Positions 1 through 12,836 are shown, numbered from the stretch's first letter. The stretch: DNA of 64,000 nucleotides from Diplocarpon mali (GCA_024741835.1 JAENRP010000240.1:1-64000); one strand, 5' to 3'. Program-made: numbers and translations. The notes: a model not told the origin generated them from the letters alone.

Positions 1-1875
1 ATTGAAACGACTCTTAAAGGCTAGCCTTTAAGTAGATATTAAAAAGTGCGAGTTCTATATTATTTAAACTTAATATCTTAAATACGTTTTAATAATAATT
101 AAGATCGAACTAGACCTTAAAAAGGTCGAACTATTATACAATTGAAAGTACTTGAAAACTATTACTAAAGTAAAGTCCTACTTAGGATTTTATAGGTTCT
201 ATTAATAATTTATTTGCAACTTTAGGCTAATTGCCAAACCTCTCTCTATTTTAACCCAACTAATAGTACTTTAGAATTAGATAGAAGAGTGCTAAATTGC
301 TTTTAAAAAGCTTTATAAGCAGTTGCTCTCGATTTAGCGGTTTTACTATTTTAACTCCAACTTACTTATAAAGCTGGAAACTAATGCTTTAAATAGCGTT
401 ATCGCTAAAGTACTTTCTTAGCAATACTCTAATAAGTAATAGTACCTAATTAGCTTCTATTTATATATACTTTTAAACTATAAACCTAATTAGGAAATAT
501 ATAATAAGGAACTCTTTACTATTATTAAATCCTATTATAAATGGAGACTTAAGCTTATATCACTTAAGGAGCGAGTTGATATTTACTTAGATTACCGCTC
601 CCTTAAGTACTTTATAACTATTAAGGTTCTGATTATAAAATAATGCTAATAGATAGAATTCTTATTTAACTTTAATTTTCGAATTATATATACTCTTAGT
701 AAAGACAACTAGAAGGCTAATATTCTTAGCTATTAAGAGTAAGATATGCTAGTTTATAAATAAGTAAAGCTAGATAGCTAATCCTAGGTTCTGATTTCCT
801 TAGCCTAATTAGACCTTTGAATTAATACCGAACTAGCTAATAAATTTCTCGCCGGATCTGCTAAAGGTACTTTTGCCTTAATATTAACTGATACTTTCGA
901 TTCGACCTCGAATCGACCTAAGGATTCCTTTAATTTAATTAAAAAGCTTTATTAAAATAATTGCGAATCCTTTTAAAAGATTCGCACTAACCTCTTTAAA
1001 AACTACTCTTTAAAAGATAGATTGCTTTACTTTAAAGAGCATCTTTATATACGCTATAATACTCCCTTATATACTTATCTAATTTAAGAAGCTTATAACC
1101 AACCTTTAAGCGCATACCCTAGCGGCTTAAAGACCTATTAGCTTCTTACTCCTAAGTACTATTAAGTCGGGATAGGTTTAGACTATAAAAGATTTATTAT
1201 AAACTGCAGACCTTATTAATTCTTATATTCGAAGACAATTAAATAATAAGGCCTTCTATAGCCCTTTCCTATTTTTAATTATCTTATATAGCACTTATGT
1301 ATAGATTTTAAGGACTTCCCTTCTAATAAGTACGGTTTTGATCGAATCCTAGTTTTTATAAACTGGCTTAATAAAAGTACTATTTCGATCCTTTATTAAA
1401 AAGATATTAACGCTTAAGGAACTGCTTGATTATTCGTTTAATAGATATATCGATTTAGCTATACTCTAGAGATAATTATCTTAGACTAAGGCCTTTAATT
1501 CGTCTCCTTATTTTAAAGAGAGTTCTACTATATTATTAGTATTAAGATTAAACTCTCTATAGCGTATTATAAGAAGACTAATAGTTAAATAGAGATTATA
1601 AATAAGTATATTAATTTAAGGCTACGGCCTTTTATTAATTACTATTAAGATAATTAAAGTGAGCTGATTTTATTAATAGATTATACGTAATCTACTCTCC
1701 CTTATGCTTCTATTAATATGACCCTATATTAGCTTAAGTATAGAGTTGCGCCTTAGATAAGTTGGGACTAGATCTCCTTGAATATATCAAGCCTATAAGA
1801 GAGATTGAATTAAGCAAAGGCTAAGCTAATAGTAGAGAGGATGTATATAGCTTAGGAAGTAGCAAAAGGTAATAT
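1..1875 (+). mobile_element. Ty3/gypsy retrotransposon, left part (RT end, RNase H, integrase), RIP-degraded
   Basis: Translating the + strand and reading through stops shows gypsy pol in order. A reverse transcriptase C-terminus with a SYLGFYRFY-like motif lies near 175-205. RNase H lies around 300-560. Integrase lies around 1020-1870, with recognisable remnants of its zinc-binding region and of the catalytic D and E blocks (for example ILDQGLQF near 1480). In-frame TAG and TAA codons are scattered throughout, so nothing is translatable. The element starts left of the window and is interrupted at 1875 by the copia insertion; its remaining part resumes at 9926. CpA and TpG are very rare while CpG persists, as fungal RIP produces. 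Gypsy assignment is firm; family level is not determined. Confidence 0.85.
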
Positions 1876-2174
1876 TGTTGGTACGCAGATTCCTATACAG
1901 GAGGCAAGCTGCCCTTATTCCTAGGGTCATCTTATATAGCTATACCATATGCGATATAAGGGGTTTCGTATGTATTTCAAACGGCTATTCAGCCGGAGGA
2001 CTTCGGAAGGATATCTATATACAGCTAAGAGGGACTATAGGAAGGAGGATATTTATAAGTATAAAGGTACTATCTTAGTTATATAGAGATAGATAGATAT
2101 TATAATAGATTCTTTTTAATAATAAGTACTTAACTATATTTATATGAATATCGATTACTAGTATAGAACCTATA
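1876..2174 (+). repeat. 5' LTR of the copia element
   Basis: It aligns without gaps to 9627-9925 over 299 bases. By eye about 26 positions differ, all C/T or G/A transitions. It starts TGTTGG and ends CCTATA, where the right copy keeps the canonical CA end. It is preceded by the target duplication AATAT. Confidence 0.92.
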
Positions 2175-5100
2175 CTAATTAGTAGTAGTACCTTTATTAT
2201 AAATAGTAAGGTTATTAAACTGAAGAATTCTTTTTTAATTTAAGGAGTACTTGATTGTATTTCTAGCTTACTTTAAATATTAACCTAAACGTATAAAGTA
2301 AAATTAGTTACTACTAAAGGGGAAAAGGCGAAAGGTATACGAATCTAGCTAGAGTTATTACTTTAAAGGTAAATACTATCCTCTTCTACTTATATTCTAT
2401 TACGTATTATAATTAAGGTAAAACTAAAGTGCAATTAGTATCCTAATTACAATTAAATAATAGCGTAACAATATATAAAATACAACTATATCAGACTTCT
2501 TTCAGACCCTATTAGGGTATAGAGCAATATCTGGATAATATTAGGAAATGACCAAGGGGAGACTATTAATACCGCTTAATCTAAGGCAACCCTAGATACT
2601 AAGGGACCTTAAAAGGGATATAAGACCTTAAGAGGATCAACTTAGCGAAGAGGCCCTTAGACTAAAAGACCTTTATATAGAAAACTTCCGAAAGATATTA
2701 TAAGATAGTAAAAGGAGAGGGTTATACCTTACTAAAGACTTTTAAAAGGAGTTTTAAAATTAGATAGTTAGCAACTTTAAATCGCTAGATAAAGACGTTC
2801 GATAACGCTTAAGAGACGACCTTTAGTACTATAGAGTATACATTTAGCATAAGAAGGGCGTTTCGATTGGCTAAGCACTTTTTAATATAATATATTAAAA
2901 AGGGAATAAGTAGCTAGAAGATCAGCTTGAATTATAGACTTAAGAAGTATCGAACTCAATTATAGTATAATCTTTAAGATATAGAATAAGGTCTACTTTA
3001 GAATTTGCTAAATCTATGCGAATAAATAAGCTACCCGCTTAAAGGGTTACTATAGCTAAATAGGAGATACTACGCTAAGACTCGCTTCGGCAAGGATACC
3101 TTAAATATAATAATAACACTTTATAAGATAACTTATATAAAGTAGATACTTTAAGATAAACAACCGAATGATATAACCTTAAAAGAATACCTTATTAACC
3201 CTGATTAAGATAAACCTTAGTTACGCAATACTTAAAGATCCCGAATCCGATACTAATACCGCTGATCTAATTAAGAGATAGATTATTACTACCCTTTGCT
3301 ATAAGAAGGGATTTAAGAGCGCTTTTAGACCTAAACTAAGGCGACGCTCAACTATCCTAGTATATTATAGAACCTTTGACTTTAGATTAGGCTAAAACTT
3401 TTATAAATCTAAGTAAAATATATACTAAGGAAACTTAATACTTAAGCGGCAAAGATCACTTTAATAAGAAGCTTTATATATTTGCTGATTTATACTAAAG
3501 AGCCTTTATAAATTAAAGTATATAGTATAAAGCCTTTCCATCTATGCTATAAGACTTGGCCTTAATATACTACTATTAGTATTTATAAAATAAGAACTTT
3601 AAGTTCGCTAAGCTAGTAGAAGCCATTTAAGCTAATTATAAGACTGAAGAGAAAAGTAGCAGATTCCTAAGGAGGTGGTTTTAGCTGACATTTGACCTAT
3701 TCTAATAAGAAGACTATTAAAGGGGGAAACTGATCCTAACCTAACTTAAGAACTATACTAAGGAGCTGTAAAACTTATAATTAGGCCTATATGTTAGTAT
3801 AAGGAACGATCGATTAATTAGAGATAGACTTATATAAGGTGTTTCCGAGAATCGGCTCTTCCAAATAGTACTTTTTAAGCTACTAGCGATGTTCCTAGCT
3901 CTATTAAATAGCTTATAAGCTTGTATAAGAGTAGTTGCCTAAGATAGACTATTTAGACCTTAGCACCTTAGTTTAGCTACTAATAGACCCTAATATTATT
4001 TAGCTAAGGAGCAAGGGCAATTTATAGCGTACTTTTCAAATAGAAAGATAAAGTTTACCTAAGGTAATAAGAGAGGAATAACCTTTTAATCAAAACCAGG
4101 CTATATAAGGTGTATTATATGCTAGAAAAAGGACTACTATAGTAGCAAGCACTTAGAAGAAGAAAGAGCTGCTTAAAAGTCTTGCTATATAGCAAGCTAA
4201 TAAGCTAAAGGGTATAAGTCAATAGATAAAATATATAAGGTATACCTCTTATAAGAAGAAAATAGAGTATATTCAAAAGGCAATAGGACTAATAAGGATA
4301 AGTAAGAAATGTTTTTAAAAGAGGAGGACTAAGCAATTAGTGACCCTAAGGATAGTAATATCAACTTCACTATAGTATTCCTAGCTTTTAAAAAGGAGTA
4401 TAACTTAAGAACTGTACTTAACTAGCTTAAAAAGCAGAAGGCTAAATACCTCTTAATGATAAGGGTTAATAAACTGATACGAACGGACCCTAAGGTGTTT
4501 ACAACCTAGTAGACAGATTAATTCTTTTAAGGATTCCTAATTAATATAGGCGCCTTAAATAAAAATATAAGAGGAATTAACCAATTTAAAGCCTTATAAA
4601 ATATATAAGACGCAGTTCTGGCTCTACTTAGCGCTAAAAAGCATAAAATTACCTTTAAGGCAGGTTTACGAAATGCAATTAGCAAGATAACTATTCGAAT
4701 ACTAGCAGGCCTTATAGAGTTCTTAATTATAGAGGCAAATATACTATTTTTAGTCTGCTTATAATAACTTAATAAAATAGGAGCTAAATATAATAATCTA
4801 TGCAATTTACTTATAATTGGCAAGGAGAAACACTTAATTATTAGAAAATATAGGTACTTATAGCTTTTACTTAATATAATAGAGCAACTTCTAATAACTT
4901 CAAAGGGTACAATTAATATATGCCACTTAATAGAAATAGAGATCTGAAGGCTATATAAAAGATTCGGAAATCCTTTAATAAAGCGCCTTAAATACCTCTT
5001 AAACTAGGCCAGTTATAATATAGACTTTAGTATTATAGTAAAAGTAAGGGAAATATGCTAATACTACTAACTCTATGCTAACGCCCTTTATAGATTCCGA

Positions 5101-7859
5101 TTTAAGCTATAAGATAATATCGACTTTAATTTTACTATATATATTAATATTGCTTAATTCGGTAAAAGGAACGCCCTCTATATAGTTAATAAAGCAATAG
5201 GATTTAAAGCTATAAGGTTCTTATAAAAGGGAATAGGAGTACATTCGGCCGACGTAGTATTTCGAGCCCTTAAATTGGCTTAGCTAAATACGTATATTAA
5301 ACCTCTTAATTTTATAGTATATAACTATAGTACTAACTTCAACTCGGCAGAGTTCAGAAGCTCTTTAAGATCTATAGGAATAACCTTTAAACTAGTTCCT
5401 ATAAAGGTATACTACTCTATCGGTAAGGTCGAATAGTATTATCGCCCTTTAAGATATGCCTTTAAGATAATAACAGTTGAATACCCCTGATTAAGCGATA
5501 ATAAGAGGCTATAAATGGCTATTAAAGCAGTTAATAATATAGCAAGGCCTAATAGGATGATTCCTACCCTACTTATTTTTAAGGCATATCTAAGGCTAAT
5601 TAAACTAGATCTACTAAATCCATTAATAGAATAGAAGGTAGCAATAATTAAAAAGGCTATAAAGGAAGTTAGGAAGATCTATACTACTTATAAAGTCAAT
5701 AACGCTTTAGGCATAAGGAATAGCCTTAGAACTACTTATATCTATAATTTAAGGCTAAAAGACCTAGTATTAGTATATTAGGAAAAGGGAGGATAGATAG
5801 GCCTATTTAAGTTCCTAAGCTTAGAGAACGAAACTTATATAGTTAATCTTAGCAGCAAAATATAGCACTTTAGATCAATAAGCGTACGTCTATTTAAATT
5901 CGATAATAAAGAAAACTACTTAGAGGAAACTAGAGGAATTAAACCCAAGGATCGAACGACTATTGAAAGGGAGTAGAACGCAACCGACGTTGATAAAGAA
6001 GTAGAGCCCTCTTACTTAATTAAGCCGCAACTTAATAGCTGTAAGCAATTGCCAAAAGTATAAATTCCCTTTATTAAGCCTATTTCCAGCCTTTTTATAA
6101 TCGATAATAACTATAATACTAAGATATAGATATCCTTTAAAGTAGACGATAAGTTATATATAGTTAAATCGGAGGTATTCCTAATAAAGAAGGAGAATAG
6201 GGACTAGGAACTATCGCAGAAGCTATAAGTAAAAGGCAAGATTACCACTCCTAAGTGCCCTTTTTAGCAATCTTACCTAAAGGAGTACTAAGGGCTAATA
6301 AATAAAGGGGTATTTATACTAATAAATAAAAATGACCCTATTATAAAAGGTAAGAGGATCTTTAAATTAAGAATAGTTAATAAGATAAAGGGGAAGGAGA
6401 TAGATCACCTATTTAAGAAATCACGCCTAGTTGTATAGGCTTAGAATAATACTAGTAAAAAGGAGGAAGGTATAATTACTTAATTCCTAACTATCTAATA
6501 AGTAAGCTAACGCCTTTTAATATCACTTTTAGTATTAATCTGGGAACACTTTAAAGAATAGGGTAAGAAGGGCATTCTTAGCCTATAAGATATTATACAA
6601 GCGTATACCTAAGCAGCTTCAAAGCTACTATAAGATATATTTGTATTTCCCCTATAAGATATCGCTAAGCTATTCCCTATAGGTACAGTCTTTAAAGTAG
6701 TACTGCCGCTCTATAGTATTCCCGAATTAGGAAATCACTAGTTTAGTACCTACTATAAGTACTATTATAGCAATCTTAGTATAGCCAACTCAACTTATAA
6801 CCCCTATCTATTATTAACCTTAAGCACTTCTCCCTTTTTTAATATAGTAAGAATACAAACGGACGATACTTTAATACTTAAAGAAGTAGACTTCTTAAAA
6901 AAGGAGGAAGATAAGATCAAAAGGGTAGGATTCCTTATAAAGCTAATATAATACCTATTAAGCATTAAATCACTAGCTTTCAATAGGTATATTATTTCCT
7001 AAAAAGGAGATATAATATATATGCAATAAAAAGGCCAAGGCCAAAGGCTGGAACTAATCGATACTTCTTAAGAGGGCTATAAGCAATAATACTTAAAGCA
7101 GAGAGCAAAGGGAGCTTATTTAGCTATAATCTACTAGCTAGAAGCTTCCTTCGATTTGTTAGCTGCAGCCTAACACTAGGATCCAATAGTTTAAGATATA
7201 GAGAATTTAAATAAGCGACTTAAATAGATCTGAAATAACCTTAAAAGAGGCCTGACCTACCTTACTATTAATTTGTAAAACGCTAAACTATTCGCATTTA
7301 TTAATAGATCTTTTGCTAATAATAAGGACTTAAGCTCGCAGATCGGCTATATTATCGTACTAGCTATAGAAGAGGAAGGAGAATCGCAGTTTACTTTAAA
7401 AGGCAATATTCTATACTATAGCTTAACGAAGTATAAAAGAGTGATAAGAGCTATACTAGCCTTCGAACTATATGCTATAGTAGCAGGTATTAATATACTA
7501 GTTTCTATAGCTATAACAATCGATATAGTAATAGCTAAGCTAAGTCTACCCCGCCTCCTTACTATTATATATATAGATTCCCTCTCCTTATATAAGTGTA
7601 TTATCAAATTGGGCATTATAAAGGAGAAGCGATTAATAATCGATATAATAGCTATTCGACAATTGTACGAGAATAAGGAGCTTATAAAAATACATTAGAT
7701 CGATAGTACTAGCAACCCTGCTAATACTATAATAAAAGCCAATCTAAATTAGGCCTTTTAGCAACTGGTAGATACTAATTCGATAACTATTAGGAAAGAG
7801 GAATAGGTATAAAGGCCTATTAGGATATAACTAGACCTAAAAAGGTCTTAGATTAACGA

Positions 7860-9626
7860 TATTTGATATTTTTTTATTGCAAGCTATTAGTAATTTTTTT
7901 TATTTATTTTTTTATTTTACTATAATATATATTCCTACACTTGCTATTACTACCTTCTTTTTATCTTTTCTTACTTATACTTGCTATTACTACCTTCTTT
8001 TATCTTTTCTTACTTACCTGCGCGTACTTGCATTTTTTTTATTACTTAAGTAGTACTTAAGAAGGAGGTTATAGCAAAGTAGCGATTATTATATTGCTAA
8101 AGATAATAATCTACTAACGATTCTACCCTTAATAAGCACTTATCTTAAGCACTAGGATTTCTAAGGTATAAATCCTTAGCCTCCTAAGTCCTAAAGGCCT
8201 TACTACTTAAAATAGCGACTAAGTTAGCCTACTTCTCTTAAGCTTGCACTTAAGTAAGAGCGGCCGCGATCTCCTTTAGATTCGGTTCATCTAAATCACT
8301 AAGATCTAGATCCCTACCCTTTAAGGAGCCTTTAGAAGGCACTTATCTACCCTTGCCTTTTTAGTAGCAGATATTATTAGAAGGAGCCTAAGAACGGCCC
8401 TTAACTAAGCTAGATAGCCCCTTTATACATTAGAGGGCGCTAAGCACCTTAGCGCCTTAAGTCTTAAGACGCCTAAGGGCAGTATTGCTACCTTAAATAG
8501 CGTGCAATAGATCTTATAAATAGTCAATTATTAATATCAGATGGATTTAAAGGCACTTATAGCCTATTAGGTATTCGCAAGGTCGATACTATAGCAGAAG
8601 GCATAAGCTTTATTTAGCTAAGCTAACTAAAGGGCATCTTAAGTCTTTAAGACTATAGAGATTTATATCTAAGTCTCCTTAGATAGGATTTAGGCTGCCT
8701 CTTAGATCACTTTAATATCGCTACTAACCCGAGCATCCTAAAGGATAATATACTTATCTTAAGCTTAGATAGGTATTTAAAATAGATATTTATCAAAGGT
8801 TATTAAAGCAAAAGGATATTAAATAGCACTTACTAAGATGCACTTTGCCTATTGCATAATGTAGTAGTTATACTTCTTAAAAGTAAGAGTATTAAATGCA
8901 TATATATAGCTGGTATTATTCTTATTAGCCTCCTTTCTTAATATTATATACGTATAGCGTACGCATAGCACTCGAAAGGCCTTAGGCAGGTCCTTAGGAT
9001 TGCATTTAAGTACTATCCAAGTTAGCAATATATATATTAAAAGGGGTTAGCTAATAATCAAAGCACTTACTAATAATAATAATATTAGTAATAAGATAAT
9101 ATAAGATAAGATCTACTATAAGGTTAATTAACTTAAAAGCAAAAGAGGGAATCGACCTACTTATAAGAAGTAGGAGTTAGAGTTAAGAGATTAAGGGAGG
9201 AGGGAAGCTTAATATATATACCTTCTTAAAGGCCCCTCTTTTCCCTTCTACAGATTATTATAATTTATAGCTATAGTAGATTACAACTCTAGATAACTCT
9301 TTAATAAAGAGTCTTAAACCTACTAAAATGCAATTGGACTATAATCGCACCTTTATAAGGCTTGAATAAAGACTTTAGATTGCTTCTATCACTTAAACAC
9401 CTTTCCTTTCCCTCTTTGCTATTTGCCTTTATCTTTGCTATTCTACTTCCTATATACTATCCTTATCACCTATTATACCTACCTTTGCTATTAAGCTATT
9501 TGTCTTTACTATTTTATTCTTTATTACTATTTGATTATTTGCTACTAATCTGCCTCCTTTATATACCTATTCTATATACTCCTTTATATAAGTTGAAAAG
9601 GTCTTTTTAAAAGAAAGTACTACCAG
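7860..9626. other. unexplained 1.8 kb between copia RNase H and the 3' LTR
   Basis: No copia domain is visible here. On the minus strand, roughly 9000 to 8150, one can read a long coding-like stretch interrupted only by TAG/TAA, the same decay pattern as in the pol genes, but I recognise no family. A + strand open stretch at 9362-9610 is very Leu/Tyr-rich and looks like an AT-rich artefact. A second nested insertion or an accessory antisense gene are both possible. Confidence 0.35.
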
Positions 9627-9925
9627 TATTAGTATATAGATTCCTATATAGGAGGCAAGCTGCCCTTATTCCTAAGGTCATCCTATATAGCTATATTATA
9701 TGCGATATAAGGGGTTTTATATATATTTCAAACAGCTATTTAGCCGGAGGACTTTGGAAGGATATCTATATACGGCTAAGAGGGACTATAGGAGGGAGAA
9801 TATTTATAAGTATAAAGGTACTATCTCAGTTATATAGAGATAGACAGATATTATAACAGATTCTTTTTAATAATAAGTACTTAACTATATTCATATGAAT
9901 ATCGATTACCGGTATAGAACCTACA
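9627..9925 (+). repeat. 3' LTR of the copia element
   Basis: Direct repeat of 1876-2174 with the same length and transition-only differences. The TG start has become TA and the end is ...CCTACA. The target duplication AATAT follows at 9926-9930. Confidence 0.92.
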
Positions 9926-10560
9926 AATATAGAATACGCTTAAGAGAAAATGCGTAAGTCTATAAATCAATATTAAAAGGAGATTGATTAGAAACCTAGA
10001 GATATAGTCTACCTTTTAATAAAAAATCTTAAGAACTACTGCCTTAGTAGGAAACTGGCTAATTAATAGAAAGGCCCTTTTGAAGTTCTTAAGAAGGTAG
10101 GCAATTTATATTAGATTAAGCTGCTTATAGGTTTTATAATATATGATATTTTTACGCTAGAGCTACTATTTAAAGATCCGCAGAACCCTTTGCTAAGTTA
10201 GGAATAACCCTAGCCTACTATAGAAAAGATCGTAAGGTAGGAAGAGTATAAAGTATCTAAGATACTAGGTATACGCCTATCTTAAGGGAACCTAGAGTAC
10301 TAGGTCAAATAGACTAGCTATAACTTTAACTTAAGTTGGTATTACGCCTTAAATTTTGCAAGATCCTTATATAAGATTTGCGACTTTTATTAAGCTAATA
10401 TTATAAAGCTAGGACTACCTTAGAACCTATAAGCTTAGCTAAAGGCTTAGGAAAGTAATATAGATAATTATAGTCACTTAAAGGATAATAGGCCAGATGT
10501 AAAACGGGTTAGTAAATAAATCTAAAAATATAAAAAAGGAGAAAAAAAAAAAATAATAAT

Positions 10561-11460
10561 ACTAGGCCTACTACCCCCTCCCTTTATAACTCCTCCGACC
10601 CCTCTTCCTCTGCGCTTAAGGAGACGAGCTCCAACTCTATTCTAAAGCTAGAGCTTAGCTCCTATCTACGCCTTTGCTTAAAACGACCTTAACCTCCTCT
10701 TACTGCTACTAGCACTGCCCTATTAGCCGCTGCGCCTAATGCTACCCTTATTACTACAAGCCCCCCTCCCTTATAAGAGACTTTGCTACTATAGCAGTCC
10801 GCTCTACTAACGCGGTAATAAACCTTAAGAGGCCTAGCATAGTTCGGCTGGATTGCTTTAACCTTACTAGCCGGGATTCGATAAGGTCGCTACGCTCCTA
10901 TTAGAAAGTTAGCAATCGATTTAATACTAATTCGAGTTTAACTTATAGCAACTATCGCCTAGATCCCCTTTAGCTAGCTTGCTATAGCTTTAGCTATAAA
11001 GTAGAGCTTCGCAAGGCTAGTACGCTTAAGTTGAAAGCGGCTAGTTAAAGCCTCCGCGCTAGCTATTAGCAGGAGGTTAATGAGAATCCAGGTATACTAG
11101 ACCGCCTTTTAATAGAGTATCTTGCGATTCCCTGCCGAAATCGCATAAGCGTCTTTATTATTATTATTATCGTCCTCCTCTTACTATTAAAGAGCCTCCT
11201 CTTACTACTCCTTAAGGGCTATAGATAGCGCTGCGAACTCCTTACTAATATAAGAGGGAAGCTATAAATAAGTATTAGCGCGATTAAAACTTTGGATTCG
11301 ATTCGAGGTACTTATAAGGATATATTCCGCCTTTTACTTCTAGTACTAATAGCACTTTTTACTACGCTCCAACTCGAATTCGCACTTATACGCAATATCG
11401 CATATAAGGCGCCGCACGTATTAGTAATAATAGACGCAGTAGGCCACTGCGAAGGCGCCT
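10561..11460 (-). pseudogene. degraded antisense coding-like tract with a cysteine cluster, inside the gypsy element
   Basis: Between the chromodomain and the 3' LTR the minus strand reads as degraded protein with TAG/TAA stops. Around 11,435-11,330 it shows four cysteines in a short basic segment (contexts AYC, LICD, YKCEF, KKCY), which could be the remains of a small zinc-binding domain. It is followed by a region rich in Leu, Ala and Lys. I do not recognise a family with certainty. It could equally be noise from an AT-biased sequence, so this is a weak call. Confidence 0.3.
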
Positions 11461-11805
11461 GATAGTAAAGGAATTGGCACTACGCGTATTAGATGCGTTT
11501 CGACCCTGGACTAGGGTAAACTTACTTATAATAGGTAGTAGTAGTAGTAATTGTTTCTACTATTATACATTAGCCCTGTACTATAGTAGTAAGAGTAAGG
11601 GACCTATGCGATTATATATAGTTGTTATACTAAGAAAGGAAGATCCTGCAAAGGGAAAAACAAATTTGAGTATATAATGCGACTTAAGCTAAACTAAATA
11701 TAGAACGGTACTATTTATATAATAATGCGCTAAGTATATTACTATACGAAAATCGTTATAACCTACTAACGCTTGTAGGCAAGCGTTCTTAAAGGGGGGA
11801 GGTAG

Positions 11806-12112
11806 TATAACGGCTATACCCTTAACTGGCGCAATTACTTAAGAGTATAGCGTTTTAAGGTTTTGTAATCTCGATTCGATATAGGGTTATTTCGAATCGA
11901 CCCCGAAGGTGCAAAAGGATATTCTTATATAATATTATATAAATAGGCAAAGAGCCTTAAGCTGCTTATATATATAAGGAAGAAGGGCTTTCCTATAGGG
12001 AGGGCTCTTTAACTTCTTCGTTTCTTTTGTATTAGACTTATAGAATACGCCTTTTGCACTACTTCTTGCTATTATACTTGATCTCGCACTTCGGCGGTTC
12101 TGTGTCGTTACA
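11806..12112 (+). repeat. 3' LTR of the gypsy element
   Basis: It starts TATAACGG (a RIP-altered TGTAACGG) directly after the purine tract AAAGGGGGGAGGTAG and ends TCGTTACA, so the termini form the short inverted repeat typical of LTRs. The partner 5' LTR lies outside the window, so the call rests on position and ends rather than on alignment. Confidence 0.7.
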
Positions 12113-12560
12113 AAGAGTAAAAGGATTAAAATTATTCTATAACTATAAAGAGGTTCTCTTTAGTATAAGACGACTTATATTAAAATATATTTAGAACTTA
12201 AACTAAATATTTATATAATTCGAAAGGGCAAGAGCAACGGTTAGTTCGAAATTATAATACTATCTTCTATTAATAGAAATCGTAGGTTTTATTACTAACT
12301 CTAATAGCTAAAGTCCTTGACGGGCTAAGGTACTTAAAATTAATAAATAGAAAAGGTATAATAATATTATAAAAGCTTATATATTTATTAGCATTATAGT
12401 ATACTATTATATATAAATTAAGGATTTTATAAAAAAGGCAATACCTATTTATGCCTTATTTTAAAAAAGGGCTGAATTTTAATAGGAAGAACCTTAAAAG
12501 GATGCTATAAAATAATTAACTACTCTACTATTGCCCCCGACAAGTAAAAGAGAGAGAGCC
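12113..12560. other. AT-rich gene-free flank, edge of the RIP block
   Basis: It has the same depletion of CA/TG as the transposons but no identifiable domain. Composition changes to ordinary coding-region DNA around 12,540, about 300 bases from the KGD2 stop codon. Confidence 0.6.
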
Positions 12561-12836
12561 AGTTATAAAAATCTTGATTATCCTTGATCGGCATATTTTA
12601 AATACAAGTAAAAAAAACTTAAGTATATCATACTTATACAAAAGGGAGGAAGAGCAAGTAACCCGCAAAGAAATACAAAGTTAAATTGATATGCAATCTC
12701 TAAGCCTATGAGATTCAATCTCCCACGCATCCAGAGCCGCGAAAAGGTACATGATACTATTCTATCATACAACACATAATGCAAGGCAAGACTCGCTACA
12801 ACTGGATTTTGTATCCCGTGCAAAAGTATTTACAGC

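Larger units (their letters stand above)
1876..9925 (+). mobile_element. complete Ty1/copia LTR retrotransposon nested in the gypsy integrase, RIP-degraded
   Basis: The two 299-base direct repeats at the ends are LTRs, flanked by the target duplication AATAT (1871-1875 and 9926-9930). Read through its stops, the + strand shows copia order: gag (about 2490-4250) with a C-x2-C zinc knuckle near 4117, a protease region (about 4480-4760), GAG-pre-integrase and integrase (about 4920-5720), reverse transcriptase (about 6330-7000, with a QTDDTLIL-type block) and RNase H (about 7250-7790). Integrase before reverse transcriptase defines copia. All coding parts hold many TAG/TAA stops. Between RNase H and the 3' LTR lie about 1.8 kb with no recognised sense gene, which makes the element long for the family. 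Confidence 0.88.
9926..12112 (+). mobile_element. Ty3/gypsy retrotransposon, right part (integrase C-terminus, chromodomain, 3' LTR)
   Basis: The interrupted integrase resumes directly after the copia element. Its C-terminal region is readable to about 10,200. A chromodomain follows at about 10,230-10,420, with the order EYKVSKILG, then YQVKQTSYN, then a W-Y-x-A-x-N-F element. Chromodomains at the integrase end mark chromoviruses. The + strand then loses coding sense for about 1.3 kb before a purine-rich tract (11,791-11,805) and the 3' LTR. Stops are TAG/TAA as on the left part. Together with 1-1875 this is one element split by insertion. Confidence 0.82.

Noticed and set aside
1875..2078. 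67-codon open frame
   Set aside because: It lies wholly within the copia 5' LTR and has a damaged counterpart in the 3' LTR; it is not a gene.
7900..8040. Short direct repeat ACTTGCTATTACTACCTTCTT, possible array
   Set aside because: Only two adjacent copies inside an AT-rich transposon; no spacer structure, so not CRISPR or an origin.
9362..9610. 82-codon Leu/Tyr-rich open frame
   Set aside because: AT-rich, low-complexity composition inside the RIP-altered element; no family.
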